Counted from the first letter of the stretch, positions 34,159 to 45,401 are shown. The stretch is 47,148 bases of DNA from an uncultured bacterium (GCA_905216145.1 CAJMST010000018.1:1-47148); one strand, 5' to 3'. A program made the numbers and translations. Notes: generated by a model not told the origin, from the sequence alone.

Positions 34159-34890
34159 ATGCTTACCAAACTCCTCTGCGAATTCGGCGCAACTGCCCTC
34201 ATGATCATCTTTGGCGTGGGCGTGCACTGCGATACCGTGCTCAAGGGCACCAAGTATCAGGGCTCCGGCCATATGTTTGCCATCACCACCTGGTCTTTTG
34301 GCATCTCGGTCTGCCTGTTTGTCTTTGGCGGTGCCGTGTGCATGAACCCCGCCATGGTGCTTGCCCAGTGCATCGTCGGCCTGGTACCGTGGAGCAGCTG
34401 CATCCCCTTCATGATTGCCGATATGCTCGGTGGCTTTGCGGGTGCCGTGATCGCGTGGTTGATGTATGCCGATGAGTTCAAGGCTTCCGATGGTGTCGTC
34501 GATCCCATTGCCCAGCGCAACATCTTCTCGACCAACCCCACCACCGAGGGTACGAACTATGCCCGCAACTTCTTCTGCGAGGCCATCTGCACCTTTGTGT
34601 TCATCAGCGCCATCCTTGCTGCTGCTAACCGTGCTGGCGAGAACGTCCTGATGCTCGCTATCTGCGTCGGTCTGATCGTTTGGGCTGTTGGCATGGGCAT
34701 GGGCGGCATCACCGGCTTCGCCATGAACCAGGCTCGTGACCTTGGTCCTCGCATGGCCTATCAGGTGCTGCCGATCAAGAACAAGGCTGACAACAACTGG
34801 AAGTACGGCCTGCTCGTTCCTGGCATCGCGCCGTTTGTCGGTGCCGCTCTGGCTGCACTGTTTGTGCATGGTTTCTTGGGCATGTTCTAG
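34159..34890 (+). CDS. larD: Aquaporin-family lactate/glycerol facilitator (LarD-like)
   Basis: A 243-aa MIP-family channel with six membrane helices and two half-helices, placed directly after larA as larD is in L. plantarum, where it conducts lactic acid. The first pore motif is intact (N63-P64-A65 in MNPAMV). The second reads N190-Q191-A192-R193-D194, so the proline of the canonical NPARD is replaced by glutamine. The selectivity arginine is kept (R193). The lactate role is inferred from context; glycerol cannot be excluded. Confidence 0.9.
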   Translation: MLTKLLCEFGATALMIIFGVGVHCDTVLKGTKYQGSGHMFAITTWSFGISVCLFVFGGAVCMNPAMVLAQCIVGLVPWSSCIPFMIADMLGGFAGAVIAWLMYADEFKASDGVVDPIAQRNIFSTNPTTEGTNYARNFFCEAICTFVFISAILAAANRAGENVLMLAICVGLIVWAVGMGMGGITGFAMNQARDLGPRMAYQVLPIKNKADNNWKYGLLVPGIAPFVGAALAALFVHGFLGMF

Positions 34891-34916
34891 TCTGAGGCTA
34901 CATAGTTGTCCGCTGG

Positions 34917-35031
34917 CCGCATGGGGTAACTTCCCAGCGCGTCCTCGGACATGCAAAAAGGCTCGCTGCGCACTTCGTGCGGCGAGCCTTTTTGCGTCCT
35001 GCGGAATGCGCTGGGAAGTTACCCCATGCGG
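34917..35031. repeat. Nested inverted repeat after larD
   Basis: Outer arms 34917-34940 and 35008-35031 pair perfectly over 24 bp. Inner arms 34953-34966 and 34982-34995 form a terminator with A5 and T5 tracts, usable in both directions. The strands between stems read GTCCTCGGACAT on the left and GTCCTGCGGAAT on the right, echoing the element at 32481-32607. The rest of this 300-base gap (35040-35193) is G-rich on the + strand, with no gene seen. Confidence 0.85.
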
Positions 35032-35193
35032 GCAGCTGCGGGGTCTTTATTGCGTTCGTGCAAGCAACCCAACATATATATCTGAATTTGGATGGGAGGG
35101 GCTTGTTGCTGGTGGGGACGTTGGGCTGCTGCTGACACTTTGGGATGTATCGCGCTTTGGGTTGGGGGCGGGGCTTTGGAATGAGGGGTTTAC

Positions 35194-35733
35194 TTAGTTG
35201 AAGAGAGGCTTAATGGCTGAGAGGTAGTCTTTGGCTACTTCGGCCTTATCTGCTTGAAAGTTGTGCCAGGCCCACCATTGGACCATTCCTACGAAGCTTG
35301 AGGCTATGTGGTGTAGCAGGAAGCTTCGGTCCATGGTGGCGGCGGGGCCGTTTGGGTCGGTAGGGACGGTTTCGTCTGCTCGTGACATGATGGTCTTGCG
35401 TAAGCAGTCGGCGAAGACGCGTGAGCCGGCGCCGGCTACGAGGGCTCGAACGCCCTGGCGGCGCTCCCAGAGGTTGTTGAGGATATGCTCGACCTGCACG
35501 AGTGGGTCGTCGAGCGGTGTGCCATCGTCGTCGAGGGCGTGGGTGCAGATGTCGCTCACGAGTTCGGACAGTAGGTCGTCTTTACTCTTGAAGAGACCGT
35601 AGAATGTCGCGCGGCCTACGTGAGCGCGCGCGATGATGTCGCCGACGGTAATCTTGCCGTAGTCCTCCTCGCGAAGGAGTTCGGAAAACGCCGCAACGAT
35701 GGCAGCGCGGCTTTTTTCTTTGCGGGCATCCAT
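35194..35733 (-). CDS. TetR/AcrR-family transcriptional regulator
   Basis: A 179-aa DNA-binding protein. Its N-terminal helix-turn-helix reads ITVGDIIARAHVGRATFYGLF at about residues 27-47, typical of TetR proteins. The remaining helical domain would bind a ligand or mediate dimerisation. The ATG at 35733 lies two bases after the larC stop, so translation is coupled to larC and the gene is the last of a larB-larC-tetR operon. The longer open frame reaching 35946 overlaps larC and is rejected. It may control the lar genes, possibly sensing lactate or another acid; no operator was identified. Confidence 0.88.
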   Translation of the reverse strand: MDARKEKSRAAIVAAFSELLREEDYGKITVGDIIARAHVGRATFYGLFKSKDDLLSELVSDICTHALDDDGTPLDDPLVQVEHILNNLWERRQGVRALVAGAGSRVFADCLRKTIMSRADETVPTDPNGPAATMDRSFLLHHIASSFVGMVQWWAWHNFQADKAEVAKDYLSAIKPLFN

Positions 35734-35735
35734 GG

Positions 35736-36647
35736 CTATGCATCCACGTGAACGAGCAGGCAACGGAGCGTGCCGGAGCAGCCCTCGTAGGGGCGCTTGC
35801 CGGCGCCGTAGCCGACGGCTTCGATGCGGTAGCGTGAGGGCAGTTGGTCGGACGTACGCAGCGCGGTGACGATGGCGGCGCCCGTGGGCGTCACGAGCTC
35901 GCCGGCGACCGGTGCGGGCGTGAGGGCGATATTGCCCGCCTGGCATAGGTTGACGACAGCGGGGACGGGAATGGGCATGAGACCGTGGGCACAGCGGATG
36001 GTTCCGTGGCCCTCGGAGAGCGACTCGACAACGATGTCCTCAATACCCAGGTTATCGAGGCAGATGGCGACTGAGCAGACGTCGACGATGGAGTCGACGG
36101 CGCCCACCTCGTGGAACATGACGGTGTCAGGCGTTTTGCCGTGAGCCTTGGCCTCAGCGGCGGCGAGCGCGGTAAAGATGACGAGCGCACGACGCTTAGC
36201 GCCGTTGCTCATCTGTGAGCCGTCGATGATCGTCGTGACATCGGCCAAAGAGCGGTGGTGATGGTGGTGGGCGTGATGGTGACCCTCGTGACCATGGCCG
36301 TGGGCCTCATGGTCATGCTCGTGGCAGTGCTCGTGCTCGCCATGGTCATGATGGTGGTGCTCATGCTCGTGTGTGTGCTCGACAACTGTTTCGTTGCCGT
36401 AGAGCCAGGCCATATCGTGATCGTGGTTCTCGAGCTCCTCTGCCAGCTGAACGTCAAAGTCGCAGGCGTCGATGCCATGCTTGTTTACGCGCGTCACGGC
36501 AATCTCAAAGCCGTCGACCGGAAGCGTGGCGAGCTGTTCGCGCAGATGCTCCTCGCTGGCGCCCAGGTCGAGCAGGGCCGCGACGGTCATATCGCCGCTG
36601 ATGCCCGAGGTGCCGTCGATGATAAGCGTGTGCTGATGGTTGGACAT
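35736..36647 (-). CDS. larC: LarC nickel insertase, LarC1 portion only
   Basis: LarC inserts nickel into the pincer nucleotide used by LarA, by CTP-dependent cyclometallation. This 303-aa protein starts with the family motif DGTSGISGDMTVAALLDLG. A His/Glu/Asp-rich insert lies at about residues 90-131 (for example HEHEHHHHDHGEHEHCHEHD), probably a nickel-binding store. The GYGAGKRPYEG segment marks the end of LarC1. The stop falls directly after (LLVHVDA). The LarC2 domain (about 120 further residues, binding Mn-CTP) is absent, and a TetR gene starts two bases later. AAGGAGC overlapping the larB stop is the ribosome site. Confidence 0.92.
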   Translation of the reverse strand: MSNHQHTLIIDGTSGISGDMTVAALLDLGASEEHLREQLATLPVDGFEIAVTRVNKHGIDACDFDVQLAEELENHDHDMAWLYGNETVVEHTHEHEHHHHDHGEHEHCHEHDHEAHGHGHEGHHHAHHHHHRSLADVTTIIDGSQMSNGAKRRALVIFTALAAAEAKAHGKTPDTVMFHEVGAVDSIVDVCSVAICLDNLGIEDIVVESLSEGHGTIRCAHGLMPIPVPAVVNLCQAGNIALTPAPVAGELVTPTGAAIVTALRTSDQLPSRYRIEAVGYGAGKRPYEGCSGTLRCLLVHVDA

Positions 36648-36657
36648 GGAATGCTCC

Positions 36658-37440
36658 TTAGCGGGCGCGGGATGTGCCGGCGCTCAGATGGTTGATAAGA
36701 CTTGCCTGGTAGGCGGCACCAAATCCGTTGTCGATATTGACGACCGAGACGCCGCTGGCGCAGGAATTGAGCATGGCGAGCAGTGCTGCCACGCCGCCAA
36801 AGCTTGCACCGTAGCCCACACTCGTGGGAACGGCGATGACTGGACAGCTCACCAGGCCGCCGATGACGCTCGCCAACGCGCCCTCCATGCCGGCGACGGC
36901 AATGATCACCTGCGCCTGTGCAAGTTCCTCGGCATGCGCGAGCAGGCGGTGCAGGCCGGCGACACCCACATCGTAGAGGCGGTCGACCTCGTTGCCATAG
37001 AATTCGGCCGTCAACGCGGCCTCTTCGGCGACGGGCAGGTCGCTCGTGCCGGCGCAGGCGACGACGATGCGTCCGTTGCCAGTAGGGGAGGGCTTGCCGC
37101 CCACGAGGGCGAGCTGTGCGTTCGGGATATATCCAAGGTCGATGTCGTCGGCAAGAAGCTCAGCGGTGCGCGCAGCCTTATCGGCATCGAGCCGCGTGAC
37201 CAGGACGTGTCCCTGGCCTGCATCGAGAAGCGCTTCGATAATGGCGGCAATCTGCTCGGCGGTTTTACCGGCGCCGTAGATAACCTCGCCGGCTCCCTGG
37301 CGCACCCCGCGCGAAAGATCGAGCTGTGCAAAGCCCAGGTCGGCGGTTGGCGCCGTCTGGATGCGCGTGAGGGCATCGGCAGGCGTAATGCTTCCGTCTG
37401 CCACGTCACTTAGCAATTGCTCAAGATCTCGTTTGTCCAT
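36658..37440 (-). CDS. larB: LarB, pyridinium cofactor carboxylase/hydrolase
   Basis: The first enzyme of nickel-pincer cofactor synthesis: it carboxylates the pyridinium ring of nicotinic acid adenine dinucleotide and releases AMP. The protein is 260 aa. The C-terminal half is PurE-like, with motifs ACAGTSDLPVAEEAA (about 131-145), AGMEGALASVIGGLV and GYGASFGGVAALLAML. GAAGGGA six bases ahead supports the ATG at 37440 over the frame start at 37473. It is the promoter-proximal gene of larB-larC-tetR, convergent with larA-larD. The larE sulfur-insertion gene is not present here. Confidence 0.94.
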   Translation of the reverse strand: MDKRDLEQLLSDVADGSITPADALTRIQTAPTADLGFAQLDLSRGVRQGAGEVIYGAGKTAEQIAAIIEALLDAGQGHVLVTRLDADKAARTAELLADDIDLGYIPNAQLALVGGKPSPTGNGRIVVACAGTSDLPVAEEAALTAEFYGNEVDRLYDVGVAGLHRLLAHAEELAQAQVIIAVAGMEGALASVIGGLVSCPVIAVPTSVGYGASFGGVAALLAMLNSCASGVSVVNIDNGFGAAYQASLINHLSAGTSRAR

Positions 37441-37556
37441 ATAAGTTCCCTTCGACTCAGAAAAGTTTAGCACGCGAAGGGTTGTTTCCGAACATTAGAG
37501 CATAATTGTTCGGAAATCTGACATGTCAGATTAGATGAAGTTGTGAGGCAAACTGA

Positions 37557-38192
37557 CTAGTCACGCAGGATGATGTCCATGGCGAGCATCAGGTTGCGCT
37601 CGTCGATGGCAAACGGGGCGGCTTCGCGCGTCTTGGGCTTGGCGCAAAACGCGATGCCCGTGCCCGCGGCCTGGATCATGGGGATGTCGTTTGCCCCGTC
37701 GCCAATAGCGACCGTGTGGGCCATGTCGACGCCGCACTCAACTGCCCAGTCCAGCAGCTGGATGAGCTTGGACTCCTTGGTCACAATGTCTGCCGCCAGC
37801 TTACCCGTGAGCTTGCCGTCTACGACCTCCAGGCGGTTGGCCAGGCAAAAATCGATGCCCGCGGCGGCTACGATCTTGTCGGCGACCTCGTGGAAGCCAC
37901 CGCTTACCACGCCAACCTTCCAGCCCTTGCTGTGTGCCGAGCGCACAAGCTCCAGCGCGCCGGGGGTAAACGTCACGCGCTCAAAGGTGCGCTCGAACAC
38001 ACTCTCGTCCAAGCCGGCAAGCAACCCCACGCGCTCCTCGAGCGCCTGCTTAAAGTCCAGTTCGCCGCGCATGGCGCGCTCAGTGATCTTCGCCACTTGC
38101 TCGCCTACGCCGGCCTCCTCGCCCAACAGGTCGATGACCTCCTGGTTGATGAGTGTGGAGTCGATATCCATAACGATGAGGCGTGCAGTCAT
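37557..38192 (-). CDS. serB: Phosphoserine phosphatase SerB
   Basis: A 211-aa HAD-family hydrolase that makes serine from phosphoserine, the last step of the phosphorylated serine pathway. The nucleophile motif is MDIDSTLINQE (DxDST). The second motif is VVSGGF, the lysine lies in the DIVTKESK region, and the metal motif is GDGANDIPMI. It lacks the N-terminal ACT-type extension of longer SerB proteins. GGAAAGG supports the ATG at 38192; the longer frame to 38237 has no ribosome site. It is divergent from aspS. Confidence 0.94.
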   Translation of the reverse strand: MTARLIVMDIDSTLINQEVIDLLGEEAGVGEQVAKITERAMRGELDFKQALEERVGLLAGLDESVFERTFERVTFTPGALELVRSAHSKGWKVGVVSGGFHEVADKIVAAAGIDFCLANRLEVVDGKLTGKLAADIVTKESKLIQLLDWAVECGVDMAHTVAIGDGANDIPMIQAAGTGIAFCAKPKTREAAPFAIDERNLMLAMDIILRD

Positions 38193-38448
38193 GACGGGCC
38201 TTTCCAAGTGCTGTTTTATTGGGGCATATTGTCGCACGTGACGAGCGCGGGCGGGTGCCGCGGCGCGTCAATTGTTTCGTCTCCGTCAAGTCTTTGGGCA
38301 GGAGCTACTTTTCCGCGGCACATCGACACAGGTGCGATAAGATAGAACGCCATGTCTGGCTGCGCGGTTTACGCAGGCTGGGCAAATCTGTACGACGCCG
38401 CCCGGAACGACACGGGGCGGCACAGATCCATAAAGGAGGATCACTGGT

Positions 38449-40236
38449 ATGAGCCAGACCCGTCCCATCGACGAGCATTCCATGCACACCCGTACCTGCG
38501 GCGAGCTTCGCCGCGAGAACGTGGGCGAAGAGGTCACCCTCACCGGTTGGGTGAGCCGTCGCCGCGACCACGGCGGCCTTATTTTCTGCGACCTTCGCGA
38601 CCGCGAGGGCATCACGCAGCTCACCTTCGACCCCGAGCACTCCGACGGCGACGCCTTTAAGATTGCCGAGACCATGCGTCCCGAGTGGCCCATCAAGATC
38701 CACGGTGTCGTGCGCTCCCGTGGCGAGGAGACCACCAACGCCAAGCTCGCGACCGGCGAGATCGAGGTCCTGACCGACCACGCCGAGGTGCTCAACACGT
38801 CCGTCACCCCGCCGTTCCAGATCGAGGACGGCATCGAGACCAGCGAGGACACCCGCCTGCGCTATCGCTATCTGGACCTCCGCCGTCCCGAGATGATGGC
38901 CAACCTCAAGCTGCGCTCCGACTTTACCTTTGCCATTCGCGAGGCGCTGCACAACCGTGAGTTCATGGAGGTCGAGACGCCCTCCCTGTTCAAGTCCACG
39001 CCCGAGGGCGCCCGCGACTTCATCGTCCCCAGCCGCATCCAGCCGGGCAACTTCTACGCTCTGCCGCAGTCCCCGCAGCTTCTGAAGCAGCTGCTCATGG
39101 TCGGTGGCGTCGAGCGCTACTACCAGGTTGCCAAGTGCTTCCGCGACGAGGACCTGCGTGCCGACCGTCAGCCAGAGTTCACCCAGGTCGATATCGAGAT
39201 GTCTTTCGTGGACCAGAACGATGTCATGAGCGCGCTCGAAGAGGTTCTTGCCGATGCCTTCGGCCGCATGGGTGTCGAGATGCCCACGCCGCTGCGTCGC
39301 ATGAACTACTGGGATGCCATGGACACCTATGGCTCCGACAAGCCCGATACCCGCTATGGCATGCACCTGGTCGACCTGACCGACATCTTTGCCAACTCCA
39401 AGTTCAAGGTCTTCGCGACCGCCGCAAATGAGGAGGGCTCTGTCGTCAAGGCCATCAACGCCAAGGGCGCCGGTGCCTGGGCACGTGCCAAGATCGATAA
39501 GCTCGCCGGCGTGGCCTCCACGTTTGGCGCCAAGGGTCTGGCCTGGATCGCTTTCCGCGAGGACGGCTCCATCAACAGCCCCATCGTCAAGTTCTTCTCG
39601 GACGAGGAGATGGCTGCCCTGCGCGAGCGCATGGACGTCGAGCCCGGCGATCTTGTGATGTTCGCCGCCGGCCCGCGTTTGCTCTCTGACGAGATCTTGG
39701 GTGGCATGCGTTCTCACATGGCCAACGCACTCGAGATCAAGCGCGAGGGCCACGACTTCCTGTGGGTTGTCAACTTCCCGCTGTTCCACTGGGACGAGGA
39801 CCGCAAGGCCTATGCAGCCGAGCACCAGCCGTTCACTCTGCCGACCGAGACCGACATCGCCAAGATCGAGGCCGACCCGTTGGCAGCAGGTTCTTGCACC
39901 TACGACTTTGTCATGGACGGCTTTGAGGCCGGTGGCGGCGGTATGCGTATCCACAACGCCGAGATGCAGATGTCCATGCTCAAGCTCCTGGGCTTTACCG
40001 AGGAGCGCGCCGAGTCTCAGTTCGGCTTCCTCATGGAGGCCCTCAAGTTTGGTGCGCCCCCGATGGGCGGTTTCGCTCTGGGCCTGGACCGCGTGTGCAT
40101 GCTGCTCACCGGTTCCGACTCCATCCGCGACGTCATGGCGTTCCCCAAGACGGCCAGCGGCTCCGACCTTATGTCGGGCGCCCCGAGTGCCGTTAGCGGC
40201 GCCCAGCTCAAGGACGTCAGCCTGCGCCTGATGTAG
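38449..40236 (+). CDS. aspS: Aspartyl-tRNA synthetase
   Basis: A 595-aa class II synthetase of the bacterial type. The N-terminal OB-fold anticodon-binding domain (about 1-110) contains TLTGWVSRRRDHGGLIF. The catalytic core shows the flipping-loop SPQLLKQLL, motif 2 FRDEDLRADRQPEFTQ, and motif 3 GLDRVCMLLTG. The bacterial GAD insertion lies at about 290-420. AAAGGAGGATC precedes the ATG. The roughly 110-base leader from a GATAAGAT-like box contains the hairpin GCCGCCC/GGGCGGC; no T-box sequence was recognised. It is followed by a strong terminator. Confidence 0.97.
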   Translation: MSQTRPIDEHSMHTRTCGELRRENVGEEVTLTGWVSRRRDHGGLIFCDLRDREGITQLTFDPEHSDGDAFKIAETMRPEWPIKIHGVVRSRGEETTNAKLATGEIEVLTDHAEVLNTSVTPPFQIEDGIETSEDTRLRYRYLDLRRPEMMANLKLRSDFTFAIREALHNREFMEVETPSLFKSTPEGARDFIVPSRIQPGNFYALPQSPQLLKQLLMVGGVERYYQVAKCFRDEDLRADRQPEFTQVDIEMSFVDQNDVMSALEEVLADAFGRMGVEMPTPLRRMNYWDAMDTYGSDKPDTRYGMHLVDLTDIFANSKFKVFATAANEEGSVVKAINAKGAGAWARAKIDKLAGVASTFGAKGLAWIAFREDGSINSPIVKFFSDEEMAALRERMDVEPGDLVMFAAGPRLLSDEILGGMRSHMANALEIKREGHDFLWVVNFPLFHWDEDRKAYAAEHQPFTLPTETDIAKIEADPLAAGSCTYDFVMDGFEAGGGGMRIHNAEMQMSMLKLLGFTEERAESQFGFLMEALKFGAPPMGGFALGLDRVCMLLTGSDSIRDVMAFPKTASGSDLMSGAPSAVSGAQLKDVSLRLM

Positions 40237-40259
40237 GCGAGCGGCTACATATTGCTTGC

Positions 40260-40294
40260 AACGAGGGAAGGACGTGTGCCTTCCCTCGTTTTTT
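40260..40294 (+). terminator. aspS terminator
   Basis: AACGAGGGAAGG pairs perfectly with CCTTCCCTCGTT and is followed by six T. Confidence 0.95.
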
Positions 40295-40317
40295 ATGCGC
40301 CGAGATTGTGAGGGCTT

Positions 40318-40534
40318 GGGATGACCGGACGTCGCGGAAAGTGCATCCCGGAATCTGCGTCCGGAATGGGTCGCGCTTTCCCAAAGGGGCCCTCTGGGAA
40401 AGCGCGACCCAGAATTCGGCAAAATAATGGGGCACAGTTTCCGGTTGAGCTGTCTAACGGAAACTGTGCCCCAGAATGAGCGCTCAAAACGGGGCAGGCT
40501 TTCCGCAACAACTGTCTGGCGGAAAGCCTGCCTC
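40318..40534. repeat. Tandem array of four related hairpins
   Basis: Hairpins at 40318-40349 (weak stem), 40368-40410 (15-bp arms), 40428-40473 (16-bp perfect arms) and 40491-40534 (about 16 bp) stand in a row. The arms share a CTTTCC/GGAAAG core but differ otherwise. The linkers repeat GGAAT, AGAAT and AGAAT. Loops of the last two share CTGTCT. The array fills the whole gap between the convergent aspS and lacI-type genes, the last hairpin ending six bases from the lacI stop. Confidence 0.85.
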
Positions 40535-40540
40535 AATTTC

Positions 40541-41557
40541 TTATAGCGAGTCTCTCTGGATCAGCTGCATGTGCATCACGGAGGTGGTGGGCTCGGCACC
40601 CTTGATCATGTCGAGCGCAATGTTGGCGGCCATGTGGCCTTCTTCGCGCAGGGGCTGACGGACGGTCGTGAGCGCGGGGACACAGCGCGCCGCAATCTCG
40701 TGATCGTCGAAGCCGACGACAGAAACGTCCGCAGGAACGGATAGGCCTGCCTCGTTGAGCGCGGTGATGACGCCAGCCGCGATACGGTCCGATCCGCAGA
40801 GCACGCCATCGAAAGCAATCTCGCGCGCGAGGATCTGGTGCATGGCCTGATAGCCGTCTCCGTTGTTCCAGCCGGTATAGATAACGTTTGCGTCTGGGAG
40901 GTCTTCGCCCAAGACGGCACGGTAGCCGCGCAGGCGGTCGACAACAGCGGGGTTGTCTTGCGGTCCCAACACGGCGACGATATCTTTGCGCCCGCGTTCC
41001 TTCATGGCGAGTGCCGCAAAGTGTCCGCCCTCTTCGTCGTCAGAGTAGACCGTCGAGAACACATCGCGATAGGGGTGGCCCTCGAGCTGGCCGCACAACA
41101 CGGTGGGTACGCCCAGCTCGCGCAGCACCTCGAGCAGCTCGCTGCCCTTGTAGGGGGAGACGTCGATCACGGCGTCGAACGAGCGGCGCTCAAAGTGCTC
41201 GCGTGCACGGTTGCGCTCATGCGTAGAAGACGCCTGCAAGATAACGGGCAGATAGGACGACTCCGACAGTTCCTCGGTAATGCCGCTCAAAAACTCGCTA
41301 TAGGTGGGGTCGCTGAAGAGTTCACTCAGGGGCTCGGTCACGAGCACGGCGATGATTTCCGTGCGCCCGACAGCGAGCGCTCGGCCACGAGCGTTGGGGA
41401 CAAAATTGACTTCCTTGGCCGCCGCGCGGACGCGCTTTTTGGTTTCCTCGCTAATGCGGGGCGAATCGTTGAGAGCGCGCGATGCCGTGGAGCGCGACAC
41501 GCCGGCAGCTGCGGCAACCTCGGCAAGCGTAGGTGCGGTGCGAACTGGTTGGGTCAT
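40541..41557 (-). CDS. LacI-family transcriptional repressor
   Basis: A 338-aa regulator. The N-terminal helix-turn-helix and hinge read TLAEVAAAAGVSRSTASRAL at about residues 10-29, then a hinge region near NARGRALA. A periplasmic-binding-protein-like sugar-sensing domain follows (about 65-338). CAGGAGACG precedes the ATG. It is divergent from the beta-galactosidase gene with three identical palindromic sites in between, so it most likely represses that gene and perhaps itself. The inducer is presumably a galactoside, which is inference. Confidence 0.94.
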   Translation of the reverse strand: MTQPVRTAPTLAEVAAAAGVSRSTASRALNDSPRISEETKKRVRAAAKEVNFVPNARGRALAVGRTEIIAVLVTEPLSELFSDPTYSEFLSGITEELSESSYLPVILQASSTHERNRAREHFERRSFDAVIDVSPYKGSELLEVLRELGVPTVLCGQLEGHPYRDVFSTVYSDDEEGGHFAALAMKERGRKDIVAVLGPQDNPAVVDRLRGYRAVLGEDLPDANVIYTGWNNGDGYQAMHQILAREIAFDGVLCGSDRIAAGVITALNEAGLSVPADVSVVGFDDHEIAARCVPALTTVRQPLREEGHMAANIALDMIKGAEPTTSVMHMQLIQRDSL

Positions 41558-41801
41558 GGCGTCTCCTGGAGAATGCGGTCGAAGTTGTCGCTGATACGGG
41601 CTGGTGCGGATACAGCTTACTATAGTGCGCCTGAACAGCGTTCATGATATCCGGTGACCGGTGTCGTTTTGCAACCAAGCCGCAATCGAATACGTCTCGT
41701 ATGGGTGAGATATCAGCGGGCGTGGCGGTTGCCTACGAGCTTAAGAACGATGTCTTGCGCTGAGTTTCGATACTCAGGGTGACATAAGTGTCGCGGTTGT
41801 A

Positions 41802-41898
41802 CAACCGGTTGCACCGTTAACCCGACCAAATCGACCGTTCAGCGGACAACCGGTTGCACAGTATTTTGCATCGCCCGTAAGATAAGGACAACCGGTTG
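41802..41898. promoter_or_regulatory. Three LacI-type operators
   Basis: The palindrome CAACCGGTTG occurs at 41802-41811, 41847-41856 and 41889-41898. All three share ACAACCGGTTGCAC flanks and are spaced 45 and 42 bases apart, near-integral helical turns. A central CG inside a 10-bp palindrome is typical of LacI-family operators. The sites cover the likely promoter of the downstream gene. Confidence 0.88.
41854..41883 (+). promoter_or_regulatory. Probable beta-galactosidase gene promoter
   Basis: TTGCAC (41854-41859) and TAAGAT (41878-41883) are 18 bases apart. The -35 overlaps the second operator and the third operator lies just after the -10 at the expected transcription start. This is a layout that blocks RNA polymerase when the repressor is bound. 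Confidence 0.65.
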
Positions 41899-41933
41899 CA
41901 CAAGAATCACTACGATGACGAAGGAGCATCACC

Positions 41934-44942
<3,009 letters not shown>

Positions 44943-44945
44943 GTC

Positions 44946-45401
44946 ATGCATATCTTTAACTCGCGTGCCGATTTCGACGCCCAGATGAAGTCCGTCAAGA
45001 AGTGGATGCGCACCGGTCAGGCGCTCGATGGTGTTGCCGACCTGCAGCACGACGTGGCTTACTCCATCGGCGACTCGTTGGTGTACTGGTGGGTGAACGC
45101 TCATGAGGCGGCTACTGCCGATCTGGTCGGTCACCGTCGCTACCATGCCGTACTCGCTCCGCTCGACGGCGACCTGACCGTCGAGGTTGCCCCCAAGGCA
45201 GGTCTCACCTGCACCCGCGCTTACAGCGATATCGATGATCGCGAGCGCTTTGAGGGGGCGGGGGAGACCGTGACGATTCCCGCCGGCGGCGTTGCCGTCG
45301 TCGAGATCGACGAGGCTTACCGTGTTATCGCCGAGGCTTCGGATCCCCGCGTCGTGGTACTGCACGTGACGGTCGAAGGTTATTCCTTCCCCAACAAGTA
45401 G
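44946..45401 (+). CDS. EbgC-like beta-galactosidase subunit (YhcH/YjgK/YiaL family)
   Basis: A 151-aa small cupin-like protein of the family that includes EbgC, the beta subunit required for full activity of E. coli EbgA. Features include the N-terminal MHIFNSRADF and a conserved RRYHAVLAPLDGD segment near residue 59, where RYHAV matches the family's H-x-D-type metal or sugar region. The ribosome site AAGGAGG lies within the end of the upstream gene, so the two subunits are translationally coupled. Alternative family members are sialic acid or gluconate-related anomerases. Confidence 0.88.
   Translation: MHIFNSRADFDAQMKSVKKWMRTGQALDGVADLQHDVAYSIGDSLVYWWVNAHEAATADLVGHRRYHAVLAPLDGDLTVEVAPKAGLTCTRAYSDIDDRERFEGAGETVTIPAGGVAVVEIDEAYRVIAEASDPRVVVLHVTVEGYSFPNK

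Noticed and set aside
35734..35946. Longer start for the TetR gene
   Set aside because: The added segment overlaps larC, is Arg-rich shadow sequence, and the helix-turn-helix expects a short N-terminus.
38338..38448. T-box riboswitch in the aspS leader
   Set aside because: A GC-rich hairpin is present, but no T-box core sequence or terminator/antiterminator pair could be recognised.
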